Source: Candidatus Thiodiazotropha sp. LNASS1 (GTDB lineage Bacteria > Pseudomonadota > Gammaproteobacteria > Chromatiales > Chromatiaceae). From it: DNA of 64,000 nucleotides. The notes beneath the pieces were generated by a model. The model was not told the origin of the DNA. It searched no databases and saw only the letters and a list, made by a program, of their open reading frames with translations. Location of the stretch: the NCBI RefSeq assembly GCF_964212655.1, contig NZ_OZ156465.1, positions 2,914,001-2,978,000 of the forward strand. The letters are read 5' to 3'. The position numbers and the translations under genes are program-made. Below, one piece after another: positions 11,365-19,113 of this stretch (position 1 is the first letter of the stretch; every line of letters begins with the position of its first letter).

Positions 11365-11683
11365 GGCCAGTTTAAAACAAGCTGAAGATCAGACCGGTAA
11401 AAACCCTCATCGAACAGGCCGCGGATAGGCGCAAATCACCACAAAATAACCGCTACTCTGCCGTTCCACTATTCCACCTACCGCATACGTTCCCACGCAG
11501 AGCGTGGGAACGAGAAGAAAATGATATAACGCTCGTTCCCATGCTCTGCGTGGGAACACATACCGTTAGATGTTCATGCCCATTCTGTTATGCCGCCTGC
11601 TGCATACGTCTCTTCTCAGCTTTTAGTCGATTGTCTGTCAGCTTACTCTCTAACCGACACGGCATGGGCCAGCATCTGCGAAT
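11365..11683. other. Intergenic region carrying a palindromic repeat pair
   Basis: About 320 bases between the convergent CAP lipoprotein gene and the unknown gene at 11684. It contains the GTTCCCACGC hairpin pair described separately; apart from that I see no coding frame, RNA gene or T-tract terminator. Confidence 0.6.
11484..11563. repeat. Head-to-head pair of GTTCCCACGC-type hairpin repeats (REP/MITE-like)
   Basis: Unit 1 (11488-11512) is a perfect hairpin, CGTTCCCACGC-AGA-GCGTGGGAACG. Unit 2 (11535-11557) is GTTCCCATGC-TCT-GCGTGGGAAC with a single wobble pair. The units are inverted relative to each other, so the whole block including GCATAC/ACATAC-type outer flanks forms a larger imperfect inverted repeat around an AT-rich centre. 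Palindromes of this sequence type recur as intergenic repeats in many proteobacterial genomes. A role in convergent transcription termination or as a non-autonomous mobile unit is inferred. Confidence 0.75.
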
Positions 11684-12361
11684 TTATTCGACCTGAAGTG
11701 ATTTGACCCGTGTTTTTATCTGTTCCATACGCGCAACTCCCTGTTCAAAAATCTCTCCGCACGCATCGGGAATAGGGTGACTTTCCGCCTGGGTGAGCAG
11801 CGCCTCCAGCTGGATCGGATCAAACAGGGTGACTGCGGCCTCGAACTCGGCCTGATCGGCACTCAACAGGGCAGGCAGCAGCTCATCCTGGGCAATCGGT
11901 GACTCGGGATCCAGAAGGTCCGCCACCAGAGGGCTTTCAAGCAACTCATAATGTGCCTGGCGAGCAATCTCTTCTTGTTCCAACTCTTGATGCGCAAGGG
12001 TGTCATTTCCCGAACCCTTCCACACCGATCGCATGATCACTTCCACCAGTTTTTTTATCGCCTCTTTGTTGGGCGTCTGATCATCAGCCAGGCGACATGC
12101 TGTTTCATAGGCCTGGTCGAGCCGTTCCTTCAATCCCAAAATGACATCGCTCTGCTCATGTGGACCTAGCGCCACAGCCTCTCCGACCAGGCCGCGTAAA
12201 TCTCCGATATAGGCCACCAGCTCCTCATGATCACGGCGCTGGGCCTCCCTCAATTGCGCTTGTGTCAGCTCTCGGGCCGCCTCGGGGAAGAGGGGATTAT
12301 CATGTTTTCGCAGCAGATGGCGTTCATGCCTTCCAGGGCGCTCACTAAACAACAAACTCAT
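11684..12361 (-). CDS. Uncharacterised Glu-rich helical protein
   Basis: A 225-residue acidic protein not recognised as any named family. It has no signal peptide or membrane segment. The sequence is almost entirely amphipathic helix with many Glu/Gln/Leu (for example ELEQEEIARQAHYELLE and the FDPIQLEALL repeat-like segment). An EAxxLFDPIQLEALL stretch near residue 185 may be a short interaction helix. I place the start at the ATG 12361 (MSLLFSERPG), with an AGAG just upstream; an in-frame TTG five codons earlier is an alternative. The frame is long and of compatible codon use, so I accept it as a gene without proposing a role. Confidence 0.65.
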   Translation of the reverse strand: MSLLFSERPGRHERHLLRKHDNPLFPEAARELTQAQLREAQRRDHEELVAYIGDLRGLVGEAVALGPHEQSDVILGLKERLDQAYETACRLADDQTPNKEAIKKLVEVIMRSVWKGSGNDTLAHQELEQEEIARQAHYELLESPLVADLLDPESPIAQDELLPALLSADQAEFEAAVTLFDPIQLEALLTQAESHPIPDACGEIFEQGVARMEQIKTRVKSLQVE

Positions 12362-12522
12362 ATTCAACTCTGTCAAAGAAGAGGTCTAAATGGAGAGTTT
12401 TACCATGAAAAGGCGGTCAATGGGCATATTCCTGGCCTACACAGCGTTCACCATCGGAAAGTCTCAGGAAAGGAGAAATAGTCCAAATTTTACTCGTGAA
12501 GCGCCTGTTAATAGCTAATTTA

Positions 12523-12536
12523 TTGATATTAATCAG
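12523..12536 (+). promoter_or_regulatory. FNR-type operator upstream of small ORF A
   Basis: TTGATATTAATCAG matches the FNR/Anr consensus TTGAT-N4-ATCAA at 9 of 10 defined bases. Placing a start site 41.5 bases downstream of its centre (near 12571) puts TACCCT (12559-12564) at the -10 position, the geometry of a class II FNR-activated promoter. The small ORF A begins at 12650. The site is seen in the sequence; regulation by FNR is inference. Confidence 0.5.
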
Positions 12537-12649
12537 TTGTTTCTGCGTCAAGAGCAATTACCCTACTCGGCGCAGTGTTAATGCTGCACAACGTTTACAT
12601 CGAGTTGCGTGAACTTTTATGGTCAGTGTCAAACTTGGAGGACATCACC

Positions 12650-12730
12650 ATGTTAGGTAGTGAAAAGGCAATCGTTGGAGCAATAGCCATTTTGGTACTC
12701 GGAATTGTCGCCGCAGTACTGCTTGGCTAA
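12650..12730 (+). CDS. Small membrane peptide A (26 aa), paralogue of 13550-13630
   Basis: Encodes 26 residues: a polar head MLGSEK, then about 20 uninterrupted hydrophobic residues with glycines at 3, 10, 18 and 26, so a single transmembrane helix almost fills the peptide. GGAGG precedes the ATG by 8 bases. The evidence for coding comes from the second copy at 13550-13630: 18 of 26 residues are identical and the remaining changes are mostly conservative, yet 10 of the conserved codons differ only at synonymous positions. This indicates protein-level selection after duplication. I do not recognise a family. It lies convergent to the hemerythrin gene. Confidence 0.8.
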   Translation: MLGSEKAIVGAIAILVLGIVAAVLLG

Positions 12731-12733
12731 ATG

Positions 12734-12764
12734 AAAAAGGGCGGTGGAGTAGCCTCTACCGCCC
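12734..12764 (-). terminator. Rho-independent terminator of the hemerythrin gene
   Basis: An 11-bp stem (12739-12749 with 12754-12764, one G-U pair) around the 4-base loop 12750-12753. On the minus strand it is followed by five T residues (12734-12738). It lies 28 bases beyond the hemerythrin stop. On the plus strand the same hairpin follows small ORF A but lacks a T-tract, so it would act less well there. Confidence 0.75.
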
Positions 12765-12791
12765 TGGCCTCTGCAAATCAATCGATAGGTG

Positions 12792-13226
12792 TTACATCAC
12801 CTGGCTGAGAAACTGTGCGGTAACCATGTCCATGCTCTTCACATGCTGGTCAAACCAGGCCCGCCATTCAACAAAGATATAGTCGGCAAGCTGCTGTAAT
12901 CCCTGCTCCCTCAACCACTGATCCTGCACTGACTCGATTCGTGTTAGCACCTCTGCATGCTCCGCCTTATGTACAGGGTAGGGCGGAAAGGCATAGCTTT
13001 CCATCAATCTGTTTTCACCCTCGAAATGGGCACGAGTATGCTCCACCCACTCAGCCAGCAGATGGCTGATCTGTTCAGGGTCCAGAGCGCCATCAATGGC
13101 TTGCAACACCATCTCACCCAGCCGGTTGATCAGGCCGACCTCCTCCATGTGGACTTCGTTCATGGATGTCAGGGCCACACTTGGCAACTCAGCAATATCA
13201 ACCACGGGCAAATGATATGGACTCAC
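12792..13226 (-). CDS. Bacteriohemerythrin
   Basis: A 144-residue single-domain, cytoplasmic, non-heme diiron oxygen-binding protein. All seven canonical iron ligands can be placed: H26; H67 and E71 in HFEGE; H86 and H90 in HKAEH; H128 and D133 in HVKSMD. Bacterial hemerythrins store, carry or sense O2 (some react with NO). Translation starts at GTG 13226 with GAGAG upstream. A perfect FNR palindrome sits 64 bases before the start codon and a terminator follows the gene. Two paralogous 26-residue membrane-peptide genes flank it on the opposite strand. Confidence 0.93.
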   Translation of the reverse strand: MSPYHLPVVDIAELPSVALTSMNEVHMEEVGLINRLGEMVLQAIDGALDPEQISHLLAEWVEHTRAHFEGENRLMESYAFPPYPVHKAEHAEVLTRIESVQDQWLREQGLQQLADYIFVEWRAWFDQHVKSMDMVTAQFLSQVM

Positions 13227-13549
13227 GATGGACTCTCGTAGCGGCTGTCGGAAACCGTGGCATGCTACTCGATTGACCTGTACAGACCTTTGATTTCGAT
13301 CAACACTCTGCCAGATAAGCCATGGGGATCTACCGATTGTTTGTCTGCAGGTAAACCATATTATTCAACAAATCATCGATATAGATATCACAAGGCTTAA
13401 TACCTTGTAATTATTATGGTATTTGATTGCAAATATTGAAATTCAATCTTTTCACACCAAGTGTATACATGAAACCAGATCCAAGGGACTGGTTGTGAGG
13501 CACGACAAAACGACTCTTTTTTAAGCTGTTTGTTAAAGGAGGCTACACT
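13227..13549. other. Divergent intergenic region, hemerythrin / small ORF B
   Basis: About 320 bases, AT-rich in its right half. It contains the FNR-type palindrome at 13290-13303 serving the hemerythrin promoter and, on the right, the long leader of small ORF B ending in an AAAGGAGG ribosome site. No promoter for small ORF B could be assigned with confidence, and no further coding frame is seen. Confidence 0.55.
13290..13303 (-). promoter_or_regulatory. Perfect FNR-type operator of the hemerythrin promoter
   Basis: TTGATTTCGATCAA is an exact TTGAT-N4-ATCAA palindrome. Its centre at 13296.5 is 41.5 bases upstream of an inferred start near 13255. On the minus strand TAGCAT (13262-13267) fills the -10 position. 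This fits a class II FNR/Anr-activated promoter driving the hemerythrin gene under low oxygen. The palindrome is directly visible; the start site and regulator are inferred. Confidence 0.7.
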
Positions 13550-13630
13550 ATGTTAGGCAGTGAAAAGGCCATTATCGGCGCGATCGGTCTCATTCTGCTC
13601 GGTATTATTGCATCGGTACTAATCGGATAA
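13550..13630 (+). CDS. Small membrane peptide B (26 aa), paralogue of 12650-12730
   Basis: Same length and plan as peptide A: MLGSEKAI head, hydrophobic helix, glycines kept at 3, 10, 18 and 26, ending in Gly-stop. A strong AAAGGAGG lies upstream of the ATG. Substitutions relative to A are mostly Val/Leu/Ile or Ala/Gly/Ser exchanges, and most synonymous positions have drifted. A 14-bp G-U-containing hairpin follows the stop immediately. The product would be a single-span inner-membrane peptide; role unknown. Confidence 0.8.
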   Translation: MLGSEKAIIGAIGLILLGIIASVLIG

Positions 13631-13637
13631 GCGGCAT

Positions 13638-13671
13638 CGCCTGGTGATTGAACTATCTCAGTCGCCGGGTG
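13638..13671 (+). terminator. Hairpin after small ORF B (possible transcript 3' end)
   Basis: A 14-bp stem containing several G-U pairs (13638-13651 with 13658-13671) around a 6-base loop starts 7 bases after the stop codon. No T-tract follows, so it is either a Rho-assisted end or a stabilising 3' structure for a short messenger. Confidence 0.45.
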
Positions 13672-13720
13672 TATCTGCGACATCTGTCATGGAAACAGGC
13701 TGTAGTTGTAGAATCGTCTG

Positions 13721-14608
13721 TTAACAACCGATGTCTGTTTCTGCATCGAATCCCGGATTGATCGCTTCATAGAGGGATGAGTAGTCTTCATCCCCGTAAC
13801 CTGCATCCTGACCGTTTAGAAGAACCTTCAGCGTGGCATTTGAAATCTCACTGTTCATACCCGATGCCTCTGTCACCTGCTGAAACAGGGCGATATCCTT
13901 GATCAGGTGCTTCAAGGGAAAGTTAGGATTGCTGTAGTCGTGCTCCATGAATTTCTTCAGTTTCTTGTCGAATGTGGGCGCATAGAGGGCACTCTGGCGC
14001 AATAACCCCATGAACTGCTCCACCTCCACACCCTCTGCGCGGATCAGGCCAAGACTCTGTGAGAATCCTACGGTAAGCGAGGCGATCAATTGGTTCATTG
14101 CCAATTTCACTGCAGCGCCCTTGCCTACAGGCCCAAGGTGCTCAACCTCCTTTCCAAGCCCCCGCAGCATCAGCAGGGTCTGGTGGTATGCGCTCTCTGA
14201 ACCTGCCGCCATGACAATCAGTTCGCCGGATTTTGCTTCCGGAATACTCCCCAATACGGGTACCTCGAGATAGTCTCCGCCCGCCGCCTCCACACTTGCG
14301 CCGATGTCACGACTCTCATCGGGAGAGATGGTGCCCATCTGCAGTATCGACTTTCCCTTTATCAACGGCTTCACCGAGCTATCGAACAGCACATCTTTGA
14401 TCGCTTTGGCATCACTGAGGGTCAGAATCAATACATCACCGGCAGTCACTGCTGCAGTGAGTGATGATTCCACGCTCAATCCCTCCTCCTTCGCGATCTT
14501 CAATCGTTCTTTCGAGCGGTTCCAGGCAATCACATCATGGCCACAATGAACCAGTCTGTGGGCAATCGGAAGACCCATCAAGCCAAGCCCCAGCAGTGCT
14601 ACTTTCAT
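13721..14608 (-). CDS. NAD(P)-dependent beta-hydroxyacid dehydrogenase family protein
   Basis: A 295-residue member of the 3-hydroxyisobutyrate dehydrogenase / glyoxylate-succinic semialdehyde reductase family. The N-terminal Rossmann motif is GLGLMG (residues 6-11). A substrate-binding segment EVPVLGSIPEAKSGEL follows, and then the catalytic lysine region KGAAVKLAMNQ, leading into an all-helical C-terminal domain. Substrate (glyoxylate, succinic semialdehyde, tartronate semialdehyde) cannot be decided from the sequence. It lies directly downstream of hemE (17-base gap), so it is probably cotranscribed. Confidence 0.88.
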   Translation of the reverse strand: MKVALLGLGLMGLPIAHRLVHCGHDVIAWNRSKERLKIAKEEGLSVESSLTAAVTAGDVLILTLSDAKAIKDVLFDSSVKPLIKGKSILQMGTISPDESRDIGASVEAAGGDYLEVPVLGSIPEAKSGELIVMAAGSESAYHQTLLMLRGLGKEVEHLGPVGKGAAVKLAMNQLIASLTVGFSQSLGLIRAEGVEVEQFMGLLRQSALYAPTFDKKLKKFMEHDYSNPNFPLKHLIKDIALFQQVTEASGMNSEISNATLKVLLNGQDAGYGDEDYSSLYEAINPGFDAETDIGC

Positions 14609-14625
14609 CGTCTTTCCCTCACGGA

Positions 14626-15696
14626 TTACTCTTCAGCATGGTAGACGCGACTCAGATCATGCACCGCCTCCACAAACACGCCCGCATGTTCAGGGTCGAT
14701 CTCGGGATGAATACCATGGCCAAGATTGAACACATGGCCGCTACCCTTGCCGAAACTGGCCAACACCTGAGCCACCGCTTCCCTGATCCGTTGCGGTGAT
14801 GCATATAAGGTACAGGGATCGAGATTACCCTGCAGGGCAACCCTATCGCCTACACGACGTCTTGCATCGGCCAGGCTCAAGGTCCAGTCGATACCCAATG
14901 CGTCACATCCGCTGTCAGCCATCTGTTCCAGCCATAATCCACCGCCCTTGGTAAACAGGATAGCGGGCACCTTGCGACCCTCCGTCTCACGCTTCAATAC
15001 CTGCAGTATCTGCCGCATGTAGGCAAGCGAGAAGGCCTCATAGTGCTGCGGCGTCAGCACACCACCCCAGGTATCGAAGATCATCACAGCCTGTGCGCCG
15101 GCATCAATTTGCGCATTCAGATAGGCAGCGACTACATCAGCGATTTTGCTCAACAGTCGGTGCATCAAATCCGGGCGGTCAAACATCATCCCTTTTACCT
15201 TTGAGAAATTCTTGGTGCCGCCACCCTCTACCATATAGGTCGCCAGGGTCCATGGGCTGCCACTGAACCCGATCAGCGGCACCCTCCCCTGCAATTCACG
15301 GCGAATGGTACGGACGGCATCCATGACATAGCCCAGGTCATCCTCCATATCCGGCACTGCCAATCCTTCGATAGCGGCTTCATCCCGTACCGGCCGCTCG
15401 AAATGGGGGCCTTCGCCTTCGGTGAAATAGAGGCCAAGTCCCATGGCGTCAGGTACGGTAAGAATATCGGAAAAGAGAATGGCCGCATCCAGCGGGTAGC
15501 GGTCCAAAGGTTGAATGGTGACTTCACAGGCCAGATCCGGGTTACGGCACAGATCCATGAAACTTCCCGCCTTGCTGCGGGTGGCCCGGTACTCAGGTAG
15601 ATACCGACCGGCCTGGCGCATCATCCAGACTGGGGTCACATCCACTGGTTCACGGCAGAGCGCCCGCAAAAATCGGTCATTTTTCAATCTAGCCAC
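14626..15696 (-). CDS. hemE: Uroporphyrinogen decarboxylase
   Basis: Catalyses the four decarboxylations of uroporphyrinogen III to coproporphyrinogen III in heme synthesis. The 356-residue product carries the signature [16 protein letters not shown] near the N-terminus and the [16 protein letters not shown] motif that supplies the catalytic Asp; the C-terminal [13 protein letters not shown] is also present. I chose the GTG at 15696, preceded by AAGGA at 7-base spacing, because the product then begins at the same point as the E. coli protein ([13 protein letters not shown]). The longer frame back to 15795 has no family support. Confidence 0.95.
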   Translation of the reverse strand: MARLKNDRFLRALCREPVDVTPVWMMRQAGRYLPEYRATRSKAGSFMDLCRNPDLACEVTIQPLDRYPLDAAILFSDILTVPDAMGLGLYFTEGEGPHFERPVRDEAAIEGLAVPDMEDDLGYVMDAVRTIRRELQGRVPLIGFSGSPWTLATYMVEGGGTKNFSKVKGMMFDRPDLMHRLLSKIADVVAAYLNAQIDAGAQAVMIFDTWGGVLTPQHYEAFSLAYMRQILQVLKRETEGRKVPAILFTKGGGLWLEQMADSGCDALGIDWTLSLADARRRVGDRVALQGNLDPCTLYASPQRIREAVAQVLASFGKGSGHVFNLGHGIHPEIDPEHAGVFVEAVHDLSRVYHAEE

Positions 15697-15864
15697 AGAG
15701 ATATCCTTCGAAACGGTTTTGCTATAAACAGCAGCCGATTGTACACGCAAAACAGTGCCCGTAGACACTCGATGTTTAATACGCAGAATCTGCAACTCAC
15801 CATTTTAGCCAATATCCGTGTATGGGATACTATCTCCGTAAAAGCAATGCTGTACGAGAAATCT

Positions 15865-16833
15865 ATGACACCCGTAAAACAGATCATCCTTGCCAAGAAA
15901 GACGCCCTTGCCTCGACCGTGGCTGAGCCGTTATCGCTGCTGGCCAGACGTTGTATTGCTGTCTGGGATGATATCGACGCACTGGACCGGGTACTGCTCG
16001 AACACATCGATCAGATCACCAACTGTGAATTTCTCTATGCCTGGGACCTGGAGGGACAAGAGATATCATCACTGATTCTGCCCGGCCAGGCGGACAAAAG
16101 CTGGCGGGGGAGGGACCTCTCCAAACGTCCTTATCTGAAAAACAATCTGCCGTTCAAAGGCATCATGCTCTCTTCGGTCTACCACAGCCAATTCTCTGAC
16201 AGGGAGTGTGTCACCGCCCTTCAGGCCGTCAGGAGGGATGAGGCGCTACTGGGTTTCATTGCAGCCGATTTCTCCCTCGACAAACTGGTTGCCGATGAAG
16301 AGCACATCAAGGAACCACAACATTGGCAGCAGTTCAAAGGCGATCCCGCGGTGCGCGGCACCCTGTTCATGCAGCAGAGGATCCAGAGCCGGTTGGATGA
16401 AAATATCGATTCGGTTCATGCGACCATCTATGACCTGATGACGCAACATGGGATTTTTCACTGTAAGATCCACTACTCCAGCGGCCGTTGCTCATTCTGG
16501 GTGCTTAACGATCCGTATACTTACCAGGTACATGGCGTTGACGAGATCGTCGACCCGGATATCGTACTGGCCTATCCTCTCCACCGTTATCCGGAAAGGG
16601 CCAAAGTATCGCCACAGCAGATACGCGAGGTATTCAGTGAGTTCAAGGCTCTGCGCTTTGCCGACGAAACCATCTATCTGCGCAGTGCCTCAATCAATAT
16701 CATGAATGGCATGTTGGGCCTCACATTCTCCTGCGACGGTTCGCACTACATGCCCGTGGAGGAGTTTATCGAGAAGAATCTGGGATTCTGGATCGGCGAA
16801 CTTGCCTCAGACCGACAATCAACGGGGGACTAG
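15865..16833 (+). CDS. PDC-type sensor-domain protein (cytosolic)
   Basis: About 322 residues. The first part (YAWDLEGQEISSLILPG, WRGRDLSKRPYLKN, GIMLSSVYHSQFSDRECVTALQAV, GFIAADFSLDKL) has the beta-sheet pattern of PDC/Cache sensor domains, including the RPYL/SxVY ligand-pocket region. The second half is not recognised. No transmembrane segment is visible, which is unusual because Cache domains are normally extracellular. Start ATG 15865 is my choice; in-frame starts at 15739, 15772 and 15847 exist and none has a strong ribosome site. Its stop overlaps that of the convergent ODP-type gene in a shared CTAG. Confidence 0.65.
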   Translation: MTPVKQIILAKKDALASTVAEPLSLLARRCIAVWDDIDALDRVLLEHIDQITNCEFLYAWDLEGQEISSLILPGQADKSWRGRDLSKRPYLKNNLPFKGIMLSSVYHSQFSDRECVTALQAVRRDEALLGFIAADFSLDKLVADEEHIKEPQHWQQFKGDPAVRGTLFMQQRIQSRLDENIDSVHATIYDLMTQHGIFHCKIHYSSGRCSFWVLNDPYTYQVHGVDEIVDPDIVLAYPLHRYPERAKVSPQQIREVFSEFKALRFADETIYLRSASINIMNGMLGLTFSCDGSHYMPVEEFIEKNLGFWIGELASDRQSTGD

Positions 16834-17588
16834 GGCAAGCGATAGTTGTTTTGCGTCACCAGATCGACACCGCACTCAAGGCTATCGATCCAATTGATGA
16901 ACTCATTGACAACCTTTTTACCCAGAAACGACCGGCCGTGCTGCGGCACTATCATGTCGATATCGAGTTGACGAACCATGTTCGCCCACAGATTGCACAC
17001 CTTGTTCGAGTTCATATAGCGCCTGTGGAAACCTTCCATATAAGGCATTATCTCCGATAACTTCTTCACCGGGGCATTCAGATCACCCGGGGGGAGATTG
17101 GCGCCGAGATCACCTGAAAAGAGGATGCGGCTGACCGGATCATAAAACTGAAAATTACCCTCTGCATGGAGAAAATGCGCAGGCAAGGCCATCAAGCGAA
17201 TATTGCCCAGTTCCAGATTGATCCCCTCATCGGGAATCGGCACAACCCGATCCTGTAACCTGCCGGGTCGGGTAAAATGGGGTATGAAACGTTCCCACAA
17301 TGCGGGAACCACCACCTTGCAGTCGGTGCCCACCAGCCATTTATTCACCGATGCGACGATATCCGGATCCTGATGCGACGCGATGACATAGTCCAGTCTC
17401 TTGACATTCATGTAATCACTGATGGCCATGAACAGGCGGGAATAGGTCAATTCACCGCCTGGATCGATCAAAGCCGCGTGTTGATGATCATAGATCAGAA
17501 ACTGATTCGCCTGGACGGCTTCACCCGATACCAGATCTCTGAATGCCACACAGATGTGACTACCATTATTAAATAACTCAACTGACAT
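16830..17588 (-). CDS. Metallo-beta-lactamase-fold ODP protein (oxygen-binding diiron)
   Basis: A 252-residue beta-lactamase-fold protein of the ODP/flavodiiron oxygen-reductase core type. It has the divergent metal motif ASHQDPDIVAS (in place of HxHxDH), then AHFLHAEGN, LFSGDLG and PQHGRS supplying the remaining His/Asp ligands. There is no flavodoxin domain. Family members bind O2 at a diiron site and often act as oxygen or redox sensors. It converges on the PDC-sensor gene (4-base overlap of stops). Together with the hemerythrin this adds to a local theme of oxygen-responsive iron proteins. Confidence 0.82.
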   Translation of the reverse strand: MSVELFNNGSHICVAFRDLVSGEAVQANQFLIYDHQHAALIDPGGELTYSRLFMAISDYMNVKRLDYVIASHQDPDIVASVNKWLVGTDCKVVVPALWERFIPHFTRPGRLQDRVVPIPDEGINLELGNIRLMALPAHFLHAEGNFQFYDPVSRILFSGDLGANLPPGDLNAPVKKLSEIMPYMEGFHRRYMNSNKVCNLWANMVRQLDIDMIVPQHGRSFLGKKVVNEFINWIDSLECGVDLVTQNNYRLP

Positions 17589-17750
17589 AATCTTTGCTAC
17601 ATCTTAATTTCATGTGTCTAAAAGATCGGCTGGTGATGAATTCAATGGCCAATATGAGACAATTATCGACAGAACTCGGAAAAGCTTAACTGGATCATAG
17701 TATATTTCAAGAAAAATCAGCCGACTATTGTAAAACTACTCTATAAACCA

Positions 17751-18416
17751 ATGGTGGAATCCGAGATGCTGTCCCATAGTTGGAACCTCTCACCAAGTGA
17801 AGCGGTTGTCCTACAGAATAGCTTGAGGCGGCAGGTCGTCGACCGAAACTGTTACACTGAACTGCAGCGCATTGCCGGTGTGGATGTGGGATTCGAGGCC
17901 CATGGCAGCATCACACGTGCCGCAATTGTGGTCTTGAGTTATCCCCAGCTGCAGCCCCTGGAACAGTCGATCGCCAGGCTACCCACCTCTTTCCCCTATA
18001 TTCCAGGCCTGCTCTCTTTCCGGGAAGTACCGGCCATTCTGCAAGCGCTGTCCAAACTCCAGCAACCTCCCGATATTTTTCTCTGCGATGGGCAGGGTAT
18101 GGCGCATCCACGACGCTTCGGGCTTGCGTGCCATCTCGGGGTGTATACCGACATACCCAGCGTGGGTGTCGCCAAAACCCGTTTGATCGGAAGCCATGCC
18201 GCTGTCCCTGTGGAGAAGGGGAGATGGGTTCCGCTGATTGACAAGGATGAGATGATAGGTGCCGTTTTACGTACGCGTAACGGTGTGAAACCTCTCTATA
18301 TATCCATCGGACACAAGATCTCCCTGGAGCGCTCGATCGAGCTGGTGCTGGCTTGTACAACCCGTTATAAATTACCTGAAACAACCCGTGCCGCCCATCG
18401 CTTGGCATCTGGTTGA
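17751..18416 (+). CDS. nfi: Endonuclease V
   Basis: Cleaves DNA (or RNA) near deoxyinosine/inosine. The 221-residue protein aligns with E. coli Nfi. It has AGVDVGFE (first catalytic Asp), PYIPGLLSFREVP (wedge and catalytic Glu), LCDGQGMAHPRRFGLA (second Asp), GVAKTRLIG and the C-terminal YKLPETTRAAH. Start may be 17751 or the ATG five codons later. Its 3' end overlaps the convergent histidine-phosphatase gene by 52 bases. Confidence 0.94.
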   Translation: MVESEMLSHSWNLSPSEAVVLQNSLRRQVVDRNCYTELQRIAGVDVGFEAHGSITRAAIVVLSYPQLQPLEQSIARLPTSFPYIPGLLSFREVPAILQALSKLQQPPDIFLCDGQGMAHPRRFGLACHLGVYTDIPSVGVAKTRLIGSHAAVPVEKGRWVPLIDKDEMIGAVLRTRNGVKPLYISIGHKISLERSIELVLACTTRYKLPETTRAAHRLASG

Positions 18417-18958
18417 TAGCAACCGAACTCCCAATAATCTCTTCCGGGTTTTCTAGGTCCACACCAACCCTTTTTCAACAAAGCACCTGCAATAAAATAG
18501 TTGAAAAGGCCGTGACCAACCAAGACTACATGGTTATCGCCTGTTGCCAGCTCCATCAGCTTCTCTGCCGCCTGTTCTGCCCGAAATCGCGTTTTTGACA
18601 GCGCTTCTCCGTTTGCGGCGAAACCCAGTAACCATAGCAGCCTCAACAGACCAACCCAGATCCCAACGGGCAGTGCTGTCGAACCGCTGTCAAAGTGTGG
18701 AATCATGGTTTCAGCAAACAGCGGATCCGAGAGATGTATATCACTGATACCAAGCGCACTAACCGACTCCAGGGAGCGCTTAAGGTGGCTGCAAACGACA
18801 ATATCATGTCCTGCTATTGCATCGATTGTCGTTGCGGGCGGGGTGTCCAAGATGCCTGATGCGTCATATCGTTCGGCAATCGATGGCAACTCATCGGCTC
18901 TGACACGGCCGCTCAGCTGATATTTGGGTCTACCGTGTCTGATTAAGGTAATTTGCAT
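18365..18958 (-). CDS. Histidine phosphatase family protein
   Basis: A 197-residue phosphoglycerate-mutase-like phosphatase. Catalytic motif LIRHGRP sits at residues 4-10, a CSHLKRSLES second-arginine region follows, and the C-terminal VVLVGHGLFN supplies the second histidine. A hydrophobic stretch around residues 97-115 (LPVGIWVGLLRLLWLLGF) is unusual for the fold. Substrate is unknown. The final 52 bases of this gene are antisense to the end of nfi, so both C-termini are read from the same DNA on opposite strands. Confidence 0.85.
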   Translation of the reverse strand: MQITLIRHGRPKYQLSGRVRADELPSIAERYDASGILDTPPATTIDAIAGHDIVVCSHLKRSLESVSALGISDIHLSDPLFAETMIPHFDSGSTALPVGIWVGLLRLLWLLGFAANGEALSKTRFRAEQAAEKLMELATGDNHVVLVGHGLFNYFIAGALLKKGWCGPRKPGRDYWEFGCYQPDAKRWAARVVSGNL

Positions 18959-19113
18959 GGCAATAGATTGTGTGAAGCCTCAACAACACGGCCAATTCAC
19001 CGCAACGATCTCAATAGTCAAACAGTTTCAGCTTCATCAATACCGGCTTCAAACTCTATAAATACCCATTTGAGTATTCATGGGCATACCTGGAATAGTT
19101 ACCGATGCACCTG

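Noticed and set aside
12405-12518. 37-codon ORF (MKRRSMGIFLAYTAFTIG...) with GGAG 8 bases upstream
   Set aside because: Only one copy, no recognisable feature, and its end lies just before the FNR-type box; kept out of the gene list for lack of independent support.
17285-17304. GTTCCCACAATGCGGGAAC resembling the 11.5-kb hairpin repeats
   Set aside because: It lies inside the ODP gene, encodes normal protein sequence, and the loop and arms differ; coincidental.
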